52,556 nucleotides of DNA from Candidatus Krumholzibacteriota bacterium (GTDB taxonomy: Bacteria > Krumholzibacteriota > Krumholzibacteriia > LZORAL124-64-63): NCBI GenBank assembly GCA_024275485.1, contig JAJRZA010000053.1:88608-141163 (forward strand), written 5' to 3'. Below are positions 19,317 to 28,386 of the stretch, one piece after another. Position numbers and translations under genes: made by a program. How positions within the stretch are numbered: position 1 is the stretch's first letter; every line of letters begins with the position of its first letter. Under the pieces are notes generated by a model. The model did no database searches. It saw only the letters and a list, made by a program, of their open reading frames with translations, and was not told the DNA's origin.

Positions 19317-19796
19317 CTACTTCACCGTCAGTTTGACGCTGACCGGAAGATCGGTGGGAGGCAAACAGGTTTTGTCGTCGCAGGCCTGAACGGTGACTGC
19401 AAATTTCAAAACGTGGTCGCCTTTGTCCAGTGACGCAGGAACCAGAGCCGAAACCTTGATCACGTTCTTACCTTCAATCATGACCACTTTATCCCCGAAA
19501 AACTCGCCTTCATGGCCGTGTGGGTATTCGACCTTGATATCCTGCAACGGGCCTCCTTCTTCAGCCACCAGATCCACGCCGATATAGTTGCTGTCTCCAT
19601 GGGCGTAAATGTGCCACTTCTTGGAAATTTCGAGCTTGATGTCGAAGGCCACGCGCTGACCGGCAGCGACGCTGATTCCGGCAGCAGGGGGACTGCATTT
19701 TACAACATCGGCGCTACCTTTCATGGCCTGGGCTCCGGTGGCGATGACCAGGAAAATCAGGGTCATCACAATGCTCATATTTGCAAGTCGCTTCAT
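19317..19796 (-). CDS. Periplasmic DsbD N-terminal-domain (DsbD-alpha)-like protein
   Basis: 159 residues with a signal peptide (about 1-24). The mature part matches the immunoglobulin-like N-terminal domain of the thiol-disulfide interchange protein DsbD, including KKWHIYAHGD near residue 60 and the redox pair in CDDKTCLPP. The two cysteines are four residues apart, whereas E. coli DsbD-alpha has five between them. The membrane and thioredoxin domains of DsbD are absent and not encoded nearby. It could pass reducing equivalents to periplasmic partners from a separate CcdA/DsbD-beta. It lies between the decarboxylase and RRM genes in the same direction. Confidence 0.82.
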   Translation of the reverse strand: MKRLANMSIVMTLIFLVIATGAQAMKGSADVVKCSPPAAGISVAAGQRVAFDIKLEISKKWHIYAHGDSNYIGVDLVAEEGGPLQDIKVEYPHGHEGEFFGDKVVMIEGKNVIKVSALVPASLDKGDHVLKFAVTVQACDDKTCLPPTDLPVSVKLTVK

Positions 19797-19818
19797 CGGG
19801 GTCGTCCTTTCTGTATCA

Positions 19819-21432
19819 TTATTGTCGTTTCAGAATTCGGTCGGCAGTGCGGCGAATCACCAGCACCAGCCTTTCGATATCGCTTTGTTCCATCATTCGG
19901 TTTTCCACGTTCACCCGCAGGGCCACCCTGCCGTTCAGCATGGTGTAGCTGAACCAGGTATCGCCTTCGTTCTCAACCATTTCCTGCAAATCACGATTCA
20001 GCTGATCCACTTCCTCGACAGAATAATCAGAACCATGGCCGGGCCGTTTCGGTTCCCAGCGGAAATTGCAGATGCCCAGAGTGTTGGGGCCCATGATCAC
20101 AAAATCTTCCTGGCGGCGCATGCGTGCGGCCATGATCCGGGCCAGTTCAATATCCTTTTCCACCCAGGCCGCATATTGGCGGCGGCCCACCATTTTGAAG
20201 GTCATCCAGATTTTCAGGGCATTCAGGCGGCGGCTGCCCTGAACACCGTACTGAAAGAAGTTGACCTTCTCTCCCTGGTGAAAACTGCGCCGATCTTCGG
20301 GGGGCTGTTCTTCATCGGACAGAACTTTTTCCATATAGTATTCCGGATGAACCAGGAAACTCTTGCGCAGGAAATCACCATCCCGCACCAGGATTCCGCC
20401 GGCTGCAAAAGGCATATAAAACCACTTGTGCGGATCGACGGTGATGCTGTCGGCCTGGTCGATGCCCCGCAGCATCGGTCCATACATTTCAGACAAGATG
20501 ACCGCGCCGCCATAAGCGGCATCCACATGGAACCAACAATCGTAACGATCAGCCAGTTCCGCCAACTTGTCCAATTTGTCGATGCTACCGGTGTTGGTAC
20601 TGCCGGCGATGCCGATAATACAAGAGGGCTTCAGACCGGCCTTCAAGTCATCTTCAATGGCCTGCTCCATGGCCCACAAATCCACCCGAAAAATATCATC
20701 CTGGGGAATTTTTCGCAACTGGCCCCTGCCCAATCCCAAGACATCCACGGCCTTGTCGAAACTGTAGTGTCCCTGGCTGGATATATAAAAAACCAACTTG
20801 GATATATCGGATCCGGGGCCGTCAGTATCTTCTACCTGGGAAAGATCGCGCCCCAGGGATTTATTGATGGCCAGTTTCAGCGCGGTAATGTTGGACAAGG
20901 AACCGCCGGAAGCCAACGTGCCGAAACTCTTTTCAGGCATGCCGAACAGGTCGCAGAGCCAGCGGATCACCCGCTTTTCAATAGCCGTTCCGCTCGGAGC
21001 CTGGCGCCAGGTAGCCACGTTCTGGTTCATAGCCGAGGCCAGGGAATCTGCGAAAACCGCCACAGGCATGGGTGCGGGATTCATCATCCCAAAATAACGG
21101 CGACTGCCAACGGCCATGGTATTCGGAAAAACCTGGGCCCGACATTCCTGAAGCACATCGGCCAGTGGTGCGCCATTTTCCGGCAGGGGTTCATCGAACA
21201 TTTCATCCAAACCCACCGGTGAAAGCGGCCCAAACACCCGTCTGCCTTCCAGGCCTTTCCAGTATTCCACGATCATGTCCACAAACTGGTAACCCATTTC
21301 ACGGACGACGTTTTCGTCCATTCCGTGTTCACTAATTGACTGTTCCTGGAGATCGGCAATGGCATCTTCCACCCCGGGTGGAGGACGAAAACCGGGTTGG
21401 TTTTTGGGGTCTAGGTTCCTGCTTGGTTTCAC
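19819..21432 (-). CDS. Group II pyridoxal-dependent amino acid decarboxylase
   Basis: About 537 residues. The PLP lysine is in SITVDPHKWFYMP (about K336), and HVDAAYGGA supplies the Asp that pairs with the pyridine nitrogen. These identify the aromatic-L-amino-acid, glutamate and cysteine-sulfinate decarboxylase family. The exact substrate is not readable; the length and the W-x-QAPSGT segment fit the aromatic/tyrosine-tryptophan type. A GTG at 21432 preceded by AAGGAAAG is the best start; an earlier in-frame GTG would overlap the HAD gene. It follows the HAD phosphatase by 19 bases. Confidence 0.9.
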   Translation of the reverse strand: MKPSRNLDPKNQPGFRPPPGVEDAIADLQEQSISEHGMDENVVREMGYQFVDMIVEYWKGLEGRRVFGPLSPVGLDEMFDEPLPENGAPLADVLQECRAQVFPNTMAVGSRRYFGMMNPAPMPVAVFADSLASAMNQNVATWRQAPSGTAIEKRVIRWLCDLFGMPEKSFGTLASGGSLSNITALKLAINKSLGRDLSQVEDTDGPGSDISKLVFYISSQGHYSFDKAVDVLGLGRGQLRKIPQDDIFRVDLWAMEQAIEDDLKAGLKPSCIIGIAGSTNTGSIDKLDKLAELADRYDCWFHVDAAYGGAVILSEMYGPMLRGIDQADSITVDPHKWFYMPFAAGGILVRDGDFLRKSFLVHPEYYMEKVLSDEEQPPEDRRSFHQGEKVNFFQYGVQGSRRLNALKIWMTFKMVGRRQYAAWVEKDIELARIMAARMRRQEDFVIMGPNTLGICNFRWEPKRPGHGSDYSVEEVDQLNRDLQEMVENEGDTWFSYTMLNGRVALRVNVENRMMEQSDIERLVLVIRRTADRILKRQ

Positions 21433-21451
21433 GTTCTTTCCTTTCCGACTA

Positions 21452-22411
21452 TCACCCAATGCGCGGTGGGAATACACCCTCGGCCAGTTGCTCCAGCACC
21501 AGGGCCGCTCCGCTTTCAGTCACCGGTCGGGTGACCAGATTCGCCTGCTGACGTACATCCTCAGGTCCGTTGCCCATGGCCACACTGAAATCCGCGGCCG
21601 CAAACATATCAAGATCGTTATAGTTGTCCCCGATGGCCACCACCGGGCCGGTCACCTGGGGATAATGCGCTTGCAGCACCTTCAACCCCGAACCCTTGCC
21701 ACAGGAACCATGGAAGGCTTCGGCCCAATAGTAAAGGCCGCCCCCAAGCAAGCTCTGCGTATTGATTACTTTTACCCGCTCGCCCAACTCCTTGCCAATG
21801 GCCTGACTCAAAGCCAGCACCTTGTCTTTTTCGTCGATGCTGCCCACTTCCAGGGCCTCCTGCAGGGGAACCTTCAGCAAGTCATCCACTTCATGGATGG
21901 CGCCCACCATCCGTCTTCGTTTGTCGATATACCCGGCCAGGATGCCGTTCACCCGACTGGTCTCGTAGTGCAGGATTCCGCCCTCATCATCAGTGCCGTA
22001 GATCATGGGCACCACTTCATGCCGACGGAACAATTGAACCAATTCCGTAATTTCCCGGCGGCCGATCACCCGATTGGCCAGGCACCGACGAGGCCGGTCA
22101 CCCCAGACCGTGGCACCGTTCAACAAGACCAAAGGCAAGTCGTCTGGAAACCAGCCTGAGCCTTCCAGCAGCCCTTCAACCGAGCGCAGGTTTCGCCCCG
22201 TGCACAAGGCCAGGAGGTGCCCGGCTGCACGCACCGCCTGCATGGCTTCGATTTCGCGCGGGGCCAGGTGGTCGTCAAATTCGGTATTCAACAAGGTGCC
22301 ATCCACGTCTACGGCTATCAACATTTTCTTTGGCCCGGTTTGGTCTGCTTGGCTCGCTTGATCCACCTGGTTCATTTGCTCCACATGGTTCATTTGCTCC
22401 ACTGATCTCAT
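21452..22411 (-). CDS. HAD-superfamily hydrolase, Cof type
   Basis: 319 residues. Motif I is DVDGTLLN (D35, D37), motif II lies in CTGRN, and the C-terminal motif IV is GDNYNDLDMF. Together with a cap domain in the middle this is the Cof-type (HAD-IIB) phosphatase family, which acts on sugar phosphates or nucleotide cofactors. The first 29 residues are an unusual Gln/Met/Asn-rich extension encoded by an 18-base tandem repeat. If translation starts at M30 the protein would have normal family length. The first ATG overlaps the upstream stop (ATGA), which favours the long form. Confidence 0.88.
   Translation of the reverse strand: MRSVEQMNHVEQMNQVDQASQADQTGPKKMLIAVDVDGTLLNTEFDDHLAPREIEAMQAVRAAGHLLALCTGRNLRSVEGLLEGSGWFPDDLPLVLLNGATVWGDRPRRCLANRVIGRREITELVQLFRRHEVVPMIYGTDDEGGILHYETSRVNGILAGYIDKRRRMVGAIHEVDDLLKVPLQEALEVGSIDEKDKVLALSQAIGKELGERVKVINTQSLLGGGLYYWAEAFHGSCGKGSGLKVLQAHYPQVTGPVVAIGDNYNDLDMFAAADFSVAMGNGPEDVRQQANLVTRPVTESGAALVLEQLAEGVFPPRIG
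22332..22402 (-). repeat. 18-base tandem repeat, about four units, at the 5' end of the HAD gene
   Basis: Two units share 17 identical bases (22368-22384 and 22386-22402), and two more degenerate units follow into the gene. They encode repeats of VEQMNH/VEQMNQ/VDQASQ. The whole-codon period keeps the frame if the copy number changes. Confidence 0.8.
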
Positions 22412-23283
22412 GGCCCCTCCCAGGCCCGGTCCAGCGGATTGTCCTGTCCCCGGGTGAGAATGGTCCGACAGGCCGCGCTGAGTGCAGACATCACGGCCCG
22501 GCCGTTGGGCAAAACCTTGTCCTGTTTCAAATCAAATTCACCGTAAATATGACGCCCTTCATCGCCGATGGAAACAGCCAGGCTGACCAATCGGCCCTGC
22601 TCCCGGGCAGTTACAAACCCAATCACGGCGGCGTCATCCAGTTTCTTGCCCATAAGGGCGTCCAGCCAACCGTCCACGTCCAAAACCACTGTGCCCAACT
22701 CCAAACGGAAGACCTGAATTTCGGTGACGCTGATGCTGCCGTCTTCACTGCGCAACCCCATGGCGCCGAGGCTGGTTTCCGCCAAACGCAAAGCCCCCGA
22801 AACCCGCAAAGTCCCGGGGTGATAACCAAAAATGCTGTAGGGCATTGCCGGATCCTGCGGACCATTCAGTTCAATCTCCCAGACAGCCCTGATATCCACT
22901 CCCGGCCAAGCCAGCGAATCCTCAACACCGGGTCGATACCTGCTGAAGGAGACCAACTGTTCCGTGGGAAACCTTGAAGTGCGGCCAAATTTTTCAGAAA
23001 AAGCCAGGACATCGGACCCGGTCCAGGTGCCCAGGGAATCGTCGGCGGCCCATTGCAGGATCATGGCAAAAAAAGGTTCATGGACTTCCGGTGCGTCAGG
23101 ATCGAAAGATTCTTCCTTTTGGTCTGGTTGATCTTGATAATAAGTGAAGGGATCATCCCCCCACAGATCCACTTCCTGGCTGTGGGAAAGATCCACCCAT
23201 GGCAATGGGCAAAACAGGAGAGCGAGGACCACCATGGTGATCCTCGCTGCGGGGTTTCCGGTTGGCATAGCGCGGAAAATCAT
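22408..23283 (-). CDS. Secreted protein of unknown function
   Basis: 291 residues. A signal peptide covers about 1-36, ending near LSHSQE, and is followed by an acidic segment with WGDDPFTYYQDQ. No family is recognised. The mature region has alternating hydrophobic patterning suggestive of beta structure and two cysteine-poor domains. It overlaps the upstream lipoprotein gene and the downstream HAD gene by 4 bases each (ATGA at both ends), so its translation is coupled to both. It probably works in the periplasm or at the outer membrane together with the lipoprotein (inference). Confidence 0.72.
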   Translation of the reverse strand: MIFRAMPTGNPAARITMVVLALLFCPLPWVDLSHSQEVDLWGDDPFTYYQDQPDQKEESFDPDAPEVHEPFFAMILQWAADDSLGTWTGSDVLAFSEKFGRTSRFPTEQLVSFSRYRPGVEDSLAWPGVDIRAVWEIELNGPQDPAMPYSIFGYHPGTLRVSGALRLAETSLGAMGLRSEDGSISVTEIQVFRLELGTVVLDVDGWLDALMGKKLDDAAVIGFVTAREQGRLVSLAVSIGDEGRHIYGEFDLKQDKVLPNGRAVMSALSAACRTILTRGQDNPLDRAWEGP

Positions 23284-24302
23284 TGTTGGGAAATAATGGT
23301 GAAAGCTTCGCTCTCGCCGACACAGTACTGGTCATCAACACTGATGGCGCGGACCCGGTACGACGAATTACCGGTTTCATTGCCAAAATCCAACACCGTC
23401 CAGGCATAAGGCAGGTCCGCCACTAAAACATTGGTATGGATGGTTCCCAAAAAAACCGCCCCATTGTACAACCTCAGACTCACCTCGGTAACATCCGCAC
23501 TGTTGGTGATATCAATGTCATGGATTTGCCCCTCATTCCAAACATCACCAGGTTGTGGGCTCATCAGGGCAATGCTGCAAACATCCTCGTCCACCATGGC
23601 GAAAATAGGACTTTGACCAATACAATCGACCACCCCATTGGCCAGTATCTTCAGGTAATAGAAATCATAGGTACCGCTGTTGAGTGAATCAATGGTCCAG
23701 TCGTAGCTGCCGTCATCATCAATGGGAGCTTCGTTGATGAATCCCACGGGGGCGGCATTGTCGTCCATGCGCCACAACTCGACGGAAACATTGCCAAGTG
23801 TGTTGCCGCTGTCCCAGGTCAGGGTCAAGGTATTACCGGCCAGGTAAGGGATTTCACCATCAAATTCATTGGTGAAGGCAATGCTGCAACCTGAGATGCT
23901 GGTCAGGGAAAATTGTCCGCTTATGCCAAGACAGTCGTCTTCACCCAGGGCGGTCACCCGAATGGCAAAATCGGAGCCATTGGCAGCGCCCAAATTGTTG
24001 GCTATCCATTGGAAAAAGCCACTGTTGTTTACACTGGCGGCGATGACATCAACCAGTGCACCGGATTTCAGCAGTTCGATGGAAACCGTTGGGGCATTGC
24101 CACTCTTGTCCCAGCGAATTCTCACCGTCTGGTTGTCTACATCACCGGGAACAAAAGCATCTCCCACCGCCGGAGTAGTCACGGTTATGGCACAACTCTC
24201 GACAGGTGGATCTGTCGGGTCATCGTCGCCACCACATCCCCAAAGGAAAAATGGAAGAGCGACCAGAAGAGCTACCAACAAAATGACCCATTGCTTTTTC
24301 AT
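23280..24302 (-). CDS. Lipoprotein with three tandem Ig-like repeats
   Basis: 340 residues. The N-terminus is a lipoprotein signal with lipobox LWGC (C23), then an Asp-rich linker. The rest consists of three repeats of about 95 residues. Each starts with a C-x-I pattern (CAITVTTP, CSIAFTNE, CSIALMSP), has a central LxW or DIT strand, and ends with a second cysteine before G-x-S/Q-x-F, suggesting one disulfide per domain. The pattern recalls bacterial Ig-like/Kre9-type adhesive repeats. The ATG at 24302 is preceded by GAAGGAAC. It is the first gene of the ATGA-coupled chain that leads to the decarboxylase. Confidence 0.78.
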   Translation of the reverse strand: MKKQWVILLVALLVALPFFLWGCGGDDDPTDPPVESCAITVTTPAVGDAFVPGDVDNQTVRIRWDKSGNAPTVSIELLKSGALVDVIAASVNNSGFFQWIANNLGAANGSDFAIRVTALGEDDCLGISGQFSLTSISGCSIAFTNEFDGEIPYLAGNTLTLTWDSGNTLGNVSVELWRMDDNAAPVGFINEAPIDDDGSYDWTIDSLNSGTYDFYYLKILANGVVDCIGQSPIFAMVDEDVCSIALMSPQPGDVWNEGQIHDIDITNSADVTEVSLRLYNGAVFLGTIHTNVLVADLPYAWTVLDFGNETGNSSYRVRAISVDDQYCVGESEAFTIISQQ

Positions 24303-24383
24303 GGTGAGTTCCTTCATTTTCGCGGTAAAATCCGCATTTTCCTGCCCTGCTACAAAATACTGACAAACCAGTCACTTGTGAAA

Positions 24384-24971
24384 TCAAATTATTTCCAGGA
24401 AAGCCTGGTGAATTCGTCCGTCGGCGGTCAACTCGGGATGAAACGCCAGGCCCAACAGGTTTCCCTGCCGCACCGCCACCGGTTCTGTACCGTGCACGGC
24501 CACCACATCTGCTTGCGTTCCAACCTCCACAATGCGTGGAGCGCGGATAAAAATCGCGTCAAAGTTGGCCAAAGATCCATCAAGCACATCAATGCCCACC
24601 GGGGCGGTGAAAGAATCGATCTGCCGACCATAGCCGTTGCGCCGAACCAGGCAATCCAGTAGCCCAAGGGGCTCAACCCCGAAATCGCTGTTTTTCTCGT
24701 CCACCAGCCCGCTGCACATCATGATGAGACCGGCGCAGGTGCCCATCACCGGATGATCTACGGCAAAATCCAGCAGAGGTTGCCGCAAACCGATGCGATC
24801 CATCAAGCGGGTTAGGGTAGTGCTTTCACCACCAGGAATGACCAGGGCACAAACCTCGTCCAATTCGGCCGGGCGGCGCACTGCCAGGGTTTCAACTCCC
24901 AGATGGCCAAACGCCTGTTGATGTTTTTCGTAATCGCCCTGCAGGGTCAGCAGGCCCACTGGCTTGTTCAT
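24384..24971 (-). CDS. pdxT: Pyridoxal 5'-phosphate synthase glutaminase subunit
   Basis: 195 residues. A class I glutamine amidotransferase with GGEST (47-51), the nucleophile C79 in GTCAG, and the His/Glu pair H178 and E180 in FHPEL. It hydrolyses glutamine and channels ammonia to PdxS for de novo vitamin B6 synthesis. It lies 70 bases downstream of pdxS in the same direction. PLP made here would serve the nearby PLP enzymes (dehydratase, decarboxylase), although this is not specific evidence of linkage. Confidence 0.95.
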   Translation of the reverse strand: MNKPVGLLTLQGDYEKHQQAFGHLGVETLAVRRPAELDEVCALVIPGGESTTLTRLMDRIGLRQPLLDFAVDHPVMGTCAGLIMMCSGLVDEKNSDFGVEPLGLLDCLVRRNGYGRQIDSFTAPVGIDVLDGSLANFDAIFIRAPRIVEVGTQADVVAVHGTEPVAVRQGNLLGLAFHPELTADGRIHQAFLEII

Positions 24972-25041
24972 TTCATCCTCGTAAAGCGGCCCGCCGGAGT
25001 ATTTACCCCCCGCCGGGCCATCGATGTTGGAAAGCGAAAAT

Positions 25042-25947
25042 TTACCAGCCGCGGCCGGCCATTTTCTCGCTCTCGTCCATTTCGTTCACTGCGCGGCCCT
25101 TCATGGCCTCACCCAGGTTCATGCTGATTTCCATCAATTTGGCGGGGTCGTCGTAGAAAGTGACCGCATCGACGATGGCTTTGGCGCGAGGCGCGGGGTC
25201 ATCGCTGGCGAAAATGCCGCTGCCGACAAAAACGGTCTCCGCGCCCAGCTGCATCATCAGGGCAGCGTCTGCAGGAGTGGCAATGCCACCGGCAGCAAAG
25301 TTGGGCACCGGCAGTTTGCCCAGCTCAGCGGTCTGAACCAGGATGTGGTAGGGAGCGCCCAGCCTTTTGGCTTCGGCCATCAGCTCGTCGGTACGCATCA
25401 GCTGCAACCGCCGAATGCCTTCGGTGACCTCGCGCATGTGGGTCACCGCTTCGACGATGTCGCCACTGCCGGCCTCGCCCTTGGTGCGCATCATGGCAGC
25501 ACCTTCGCCGATGCGGCGCAGGGCTTCACCCAGGTTTCGGCAGCCACAAACAAAAGGAACCTTGAATTCGTGCTTGTAGACGTGATTGGCGTTGTCGGCC
25601 GGAGTAAGCACTTCGCTCTCGTCGATGAAATCCACATCCAGGGCCTGAAGGATCTGCGCTTCGGCAAAGTGACCAATGCGGACCTTGGCCATCACGGGAA
25701 TGGAAACCGTATCCTGGATTGCCTTGATCATACCCGGGGCGGACATGCGGCTGATGCCGCCTTCCTTGCGAATATCCGAAGGAATGCGCTCCAGGGCCAT
25801 GACGGCCACTGCGCCGGCCTCCTCGGCGATCTTGGCCTGCTCGGCATTGGTCACATCCATGATCACCCCGCCCTTGAGCATTTCGGCCAGGCCAATTTTG
25901 TGTTTGAAGTTATCCATTGTCTCGGTGTTGCCCCAGGGAGTCTCCAT
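25042..25947 (-). CDS. pdxS: Pyridoxal 5'-phosphate synthase lyase subunit
   Basis: 301 residues, a TIM barrel that combines ribose 5-phosphate, glyceraldehyde 3-phosphate and ammonia to form PLP. Visible are D31, the first Schiff-base lysine K88 in MAKVRIGH, the second catalytic lysine in [10 protein letters not shown], and the phosphate loop in GGIATPAD. The true start is the ATG at 25947, directly behind AAGGAGG; an earlier in-frame start adds 32 residues with no family counterpart. Confidence 0.96.
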   Translation of the reverse strand: METPWGNTETMDNFKHKIGLAEMLKGGVIMDVTNAEQAKIAEEAGAVAVMALERIPSDIRKEGGISRMSAPGMIKAIQDTVSIPVMAKVRIGHFAEAQILQALDVDFIDESEVLTPADNANHVYKHEFKVPFVCGCRNLGEALRRIGEGAAMMRTKGEAGSGDIVEAVTHMREVTEGIRRLQLMRTDELMAEAKRLGAPYHILVQTAELGKLPVPNFAAGGIATPADAALMMQLGAETVFVGSGIFASDDPAPRAKAIVDAVTFYDDPAKLMEISMNLGEAMKGRAVNEMDESEKMAGRGW

Positions 25948-26166
25948 GACTCGGCCTCCTTGATTCTCAAATGGCTGGTCGGATGGATCGGTTTTTGAAG
26001 CCCGGGGGTTCCACTGGGGATTCCGGGACGAGGGATATTCCATTCATACAAGATAATAGGTGTAATTGGGTTGCGAAAGGGAAGATGGACGGCCGATGCC
26101 TATCCATCAGCCCGCAAGCCGGACAACGGCCCCTTTTCCGACAAAATTTCCACCCAAAATCCATCC

Positions 26167-27780
26167 CTAGTCGAAAATCTCCCTCAATCGTTTGAGCAGG
26201 ACCGTGGGAGTAAAAGGTTTTTCGATCAACTCCACTCCCTCGGCCAATCCGCCCCGATGACTAAGAGCGCTGTCTGTGTAACCCGAAGTAAAAAGCACCT
26301 TCAGATCGGGAAGATGCTCGGTGAGGTTTGTTACCAATTCGGGACCGCCCATTTCGGGCATGATAACATCGGTTAAAAGTAGATCAGGTTTGAGATCGAA
26401 TGAATCCACCAAGCTCATGGCCTGTCGCCCGTTGGTGGCTGTAAATACCTTGTATCCTTCGCGACGCAGGGTGGTCTCCACCACCTCCGAAACTGACAGA
26501 TCATCTTCAACCAGGAGAATGGTTTCAGAGACCGACAAACCGCCAGCGGAAACCGGTTTCTCAGTGGGCAACGCCGTAAGCGGGGATTCGTTTGAAAGAG
26601 GGAGGTAGACTTTAAAGACCGTGCCTTGGCCAGGATTGCTGGTGACCATAATTTCTCCACCACTTTGCTTAATGATACCATGAGCCGTGGACAACCCCAG
26701 TCCAGTGCCCTTGCCCACTTCCTTGGTGGTGAAAAACGGATCAAAAATTCGATCAAGATTCTCGGGTGGAATCCCCTGACCCGTATCGGAAACCGATAGA
26801 ACAGCATACGATCCGGGGCTCAAACCGTTACATTCGTCTATCCTGTGCTCGTCCAGCTTAACCAAGAATGTTTCCAGAACCAGAGTTCCTTTTCCAGGTA
26901 TGGAGTCGCGGGCATTGGTCGATAGGTTCATGATGACCTGTTCAAGTTGGCTGGAGTCAGCCAGAACGGGCAGGCTCTCCCGGTGGTAGCGGGAAATGAA
27001 ATTGATGTCCTCACCGAGCACCGGCTCCAACAAAGTTTCAATTTTCCGGATCAAGTCATTGAATTCGACAACCTTGGGCTGCAACACCTGTTTGCGGCTG
27101 AAAGCCAGCAAATGCCTGATCAGTTCCGTGGCGCGATCACCCGCCAATTGAATCTGTTTAAGATACCCCATACCGGGACTGCCCTCGGGCAATTCATCCT
27201 GCAAGAGTTCCCCATAGCCGATGATGGCCATCAAAAAATTGTTGAAATCGTGGGCAATGCCCCCCGTCAGTTGCCCCACAGCTTCGATTTTTTGCGCGTG
27301 CCGCAATTCGAATTCCAGGCGTTTACGATCAGAGATATCTCGCCAGACCACGTGCAGGACCATGCGCTCATCGAGAGGGATGGGGGTCAGAAGAACTTCC
27401 ACGGGAAAAACCGAGCCATCGGCCCGCAGATGATTCCACTCAAAGCGATGATTACCGTTTTCAAAGGCCAAGGCGATCATCTCGTTGGCCTTTTCGAAGG
27501 AGGCACGACCGTCGGGTTGAAACTCCGGCGACAATTCAGAAGGGTGGGTCTGCAACAGTTCTTCTTTGGTGTGATAGCGCAACATGTCCACAGTGGCCTG
27601 GTTGCAATCCACGAAGGTTTCCCCATCGAGGATCAGGATCGCATCGGCGGTGCGGACAAAAAACTCCTCATACTGGCTGGTGTTTTTGGTGGCGGTATCC
27701 AGCCCCTTGGTGGGGCCCGGTTTGGGCTGGTTGCCATTTCCATTATCCATCTGCGAAACGGTGCGAGAATTTTTTGGCAA
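26167..27780 (-). CDS. Hybrid PAS-histidine kinase with C-terminal receiver
   Basis: 537 residues, cytoplasmic, no membrane segments. A PAS domain (about 38-155) is followed by a dimerisation/phosphoacceptor helix with H177 in GGIAHDFNN, an HATPase domain (about 280-395; DTGQGIP and GKGTGLGLS are the nucleotide-binding boxes), and a receiver domain (about 418-535; LLTDVIMP holds the phosphorylated Asp). It senses an intracellular signal and may pass phosphate from its own receiver to a partner not in the window. The start is a TTG at 27780 with an excellent AGGAGGG site; the in-frame ATG ten codons later has none. Confidence 0.93.
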   Translation of the reverse strand: MPKNSRTVSQMDNGNGNQPKPGPTKGLDTATKNTSQYEEFFVRTADAILILDGETFVDCNQATVDMLRYHTKEELLQTHPSELSPEFQPDGRASFEKANEMIALAFENGNHRFEWNHLRADGSVFPVEVLLTPIPLDERMVLHVVWRDISDRKRLEFELRHAQKIEAVGQLTGGIAHDFNNFLMAIIGYGELLQDELPEGSPGMGYLKQIQLAGDRATELIRHLLAFSRKQVLQPKVVEFNDLIRKIETLLEPVLGEDINFISRYHRESLPVLADSSQLEQVIMNLSTNARDSIPGKGTLVLETFLVKLDEHRIDECNGLSPGSYAVLSVSDTGQGIPPENLDRIFDPFFTTKEVGKGTGLGLSTAHGIIKQSGGEIMVTSNPGQGTVFKVYLPLSNESPLTALPTEKPVSAGGLSVSETILLVEDDLSVSEVVETTLRREGYKVFTATNGRQAMSLVDSFDLKPDLLLTDVIMPEMGGPELVTNLTEHLPDLKVLFTSGYTDSALSHRGGLAEGVELIEKPFTPTVLLKRLREIFD

Positions 27781-27897
27781 TTAAACCCTCCTGTCCCCGG
27801 GGATTCGGTCAAAAATCACCCGATTATTCCCAACATGGTATGATAGATTGGAGGTCTAATGCCAGCATATTATTTTTATTTCGTGTTAGGGCCTTGG

Positions 27898-28308
27898 CTA
27901 AACCGACTTTTCTTCCCATGATATGCACGTGCCCAACGGGTGAATCGGTCCTTTCATTAGGGTGCAGGTGCCGCAAAGATCACCTTTGGACGAGGGGCGC
28001 CAGAAATCGCAGGTTCTGCAGAGGTCCGTTCCGTCCGAGGACCGGGACTCGTACTCGAAGTTCTCGCGGGTCGCTAGTTCGTCCTGACTCAATGACAAGG
28101 TATTATTGCAGGGATCCGCTGCTTCCTGGGCCGCGTCCAGAGCACTCTTGTATTGGTTGGAAAGCTCCTCGGAACCGGGTTTTTCGGCCTCCTGCTTGCC
28201 GTTGCAACCATTCAAAATTGCCAGCCCACCGGCGGCTGCAAGGCTGGCCAGACCGTATCGGCCCGCCTGTCGCAAAAATCGACGGCGACCATATTTTATT
28301 TTCAACAT
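27898..28308 (-). CDS. HiPIP-like iron-sulfur lipoprotein, Tat-exported
   Basis: 136 residues. The N-terminus has a twin-arginine motif (GRRRFLRQ, residues 7-14) and ends in ILNGC (C35), a lipobox, so the protein is probably a Tat-translocated lipoprotein. The C-terminus has the high-potential iron-sulfur protein pattern: C97-x2-C100-D-F-W, then C115 in GTC, then C128 followed by ISW. Those four cysteines would bind one [4Fe-4S] cluster. Two extra cysteines (C67, C112) are unusual. HiPIPs carry electrons to periplasmic oxidoreductases or photosynthetic centres; no partner is adjacent. The ATG at 28308 follows GGAGGGG. Confidence 0.82.
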   Translation of the reverse strand: MLKIKYGRRRFLRQAGRYGLASLAAAGGLAILNGCNGKQEAEKPGSEELSNQYKSALDAAQEAADPCNNTLSLSQDELATRENFEYESRSSDGTDLCRTCDFWRPSSKGDLCGTCTLMKGPIHPLGTCISWEEKSV

Positions 28309-28386
28309 GACACCCCTCCGGTTGATGGTCATAGCGCCGTGTCCAGGCACGTGCCATATCTTGGAGGCATAAACCAATCAATTCAA

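Noticed and set aside
19723-21222. Plus-strand 499-codon frame opposite the decarboxylase
   Set aside because: The minus-strand decarboxylase has all family motifs; the plus frame has none and no start signal.
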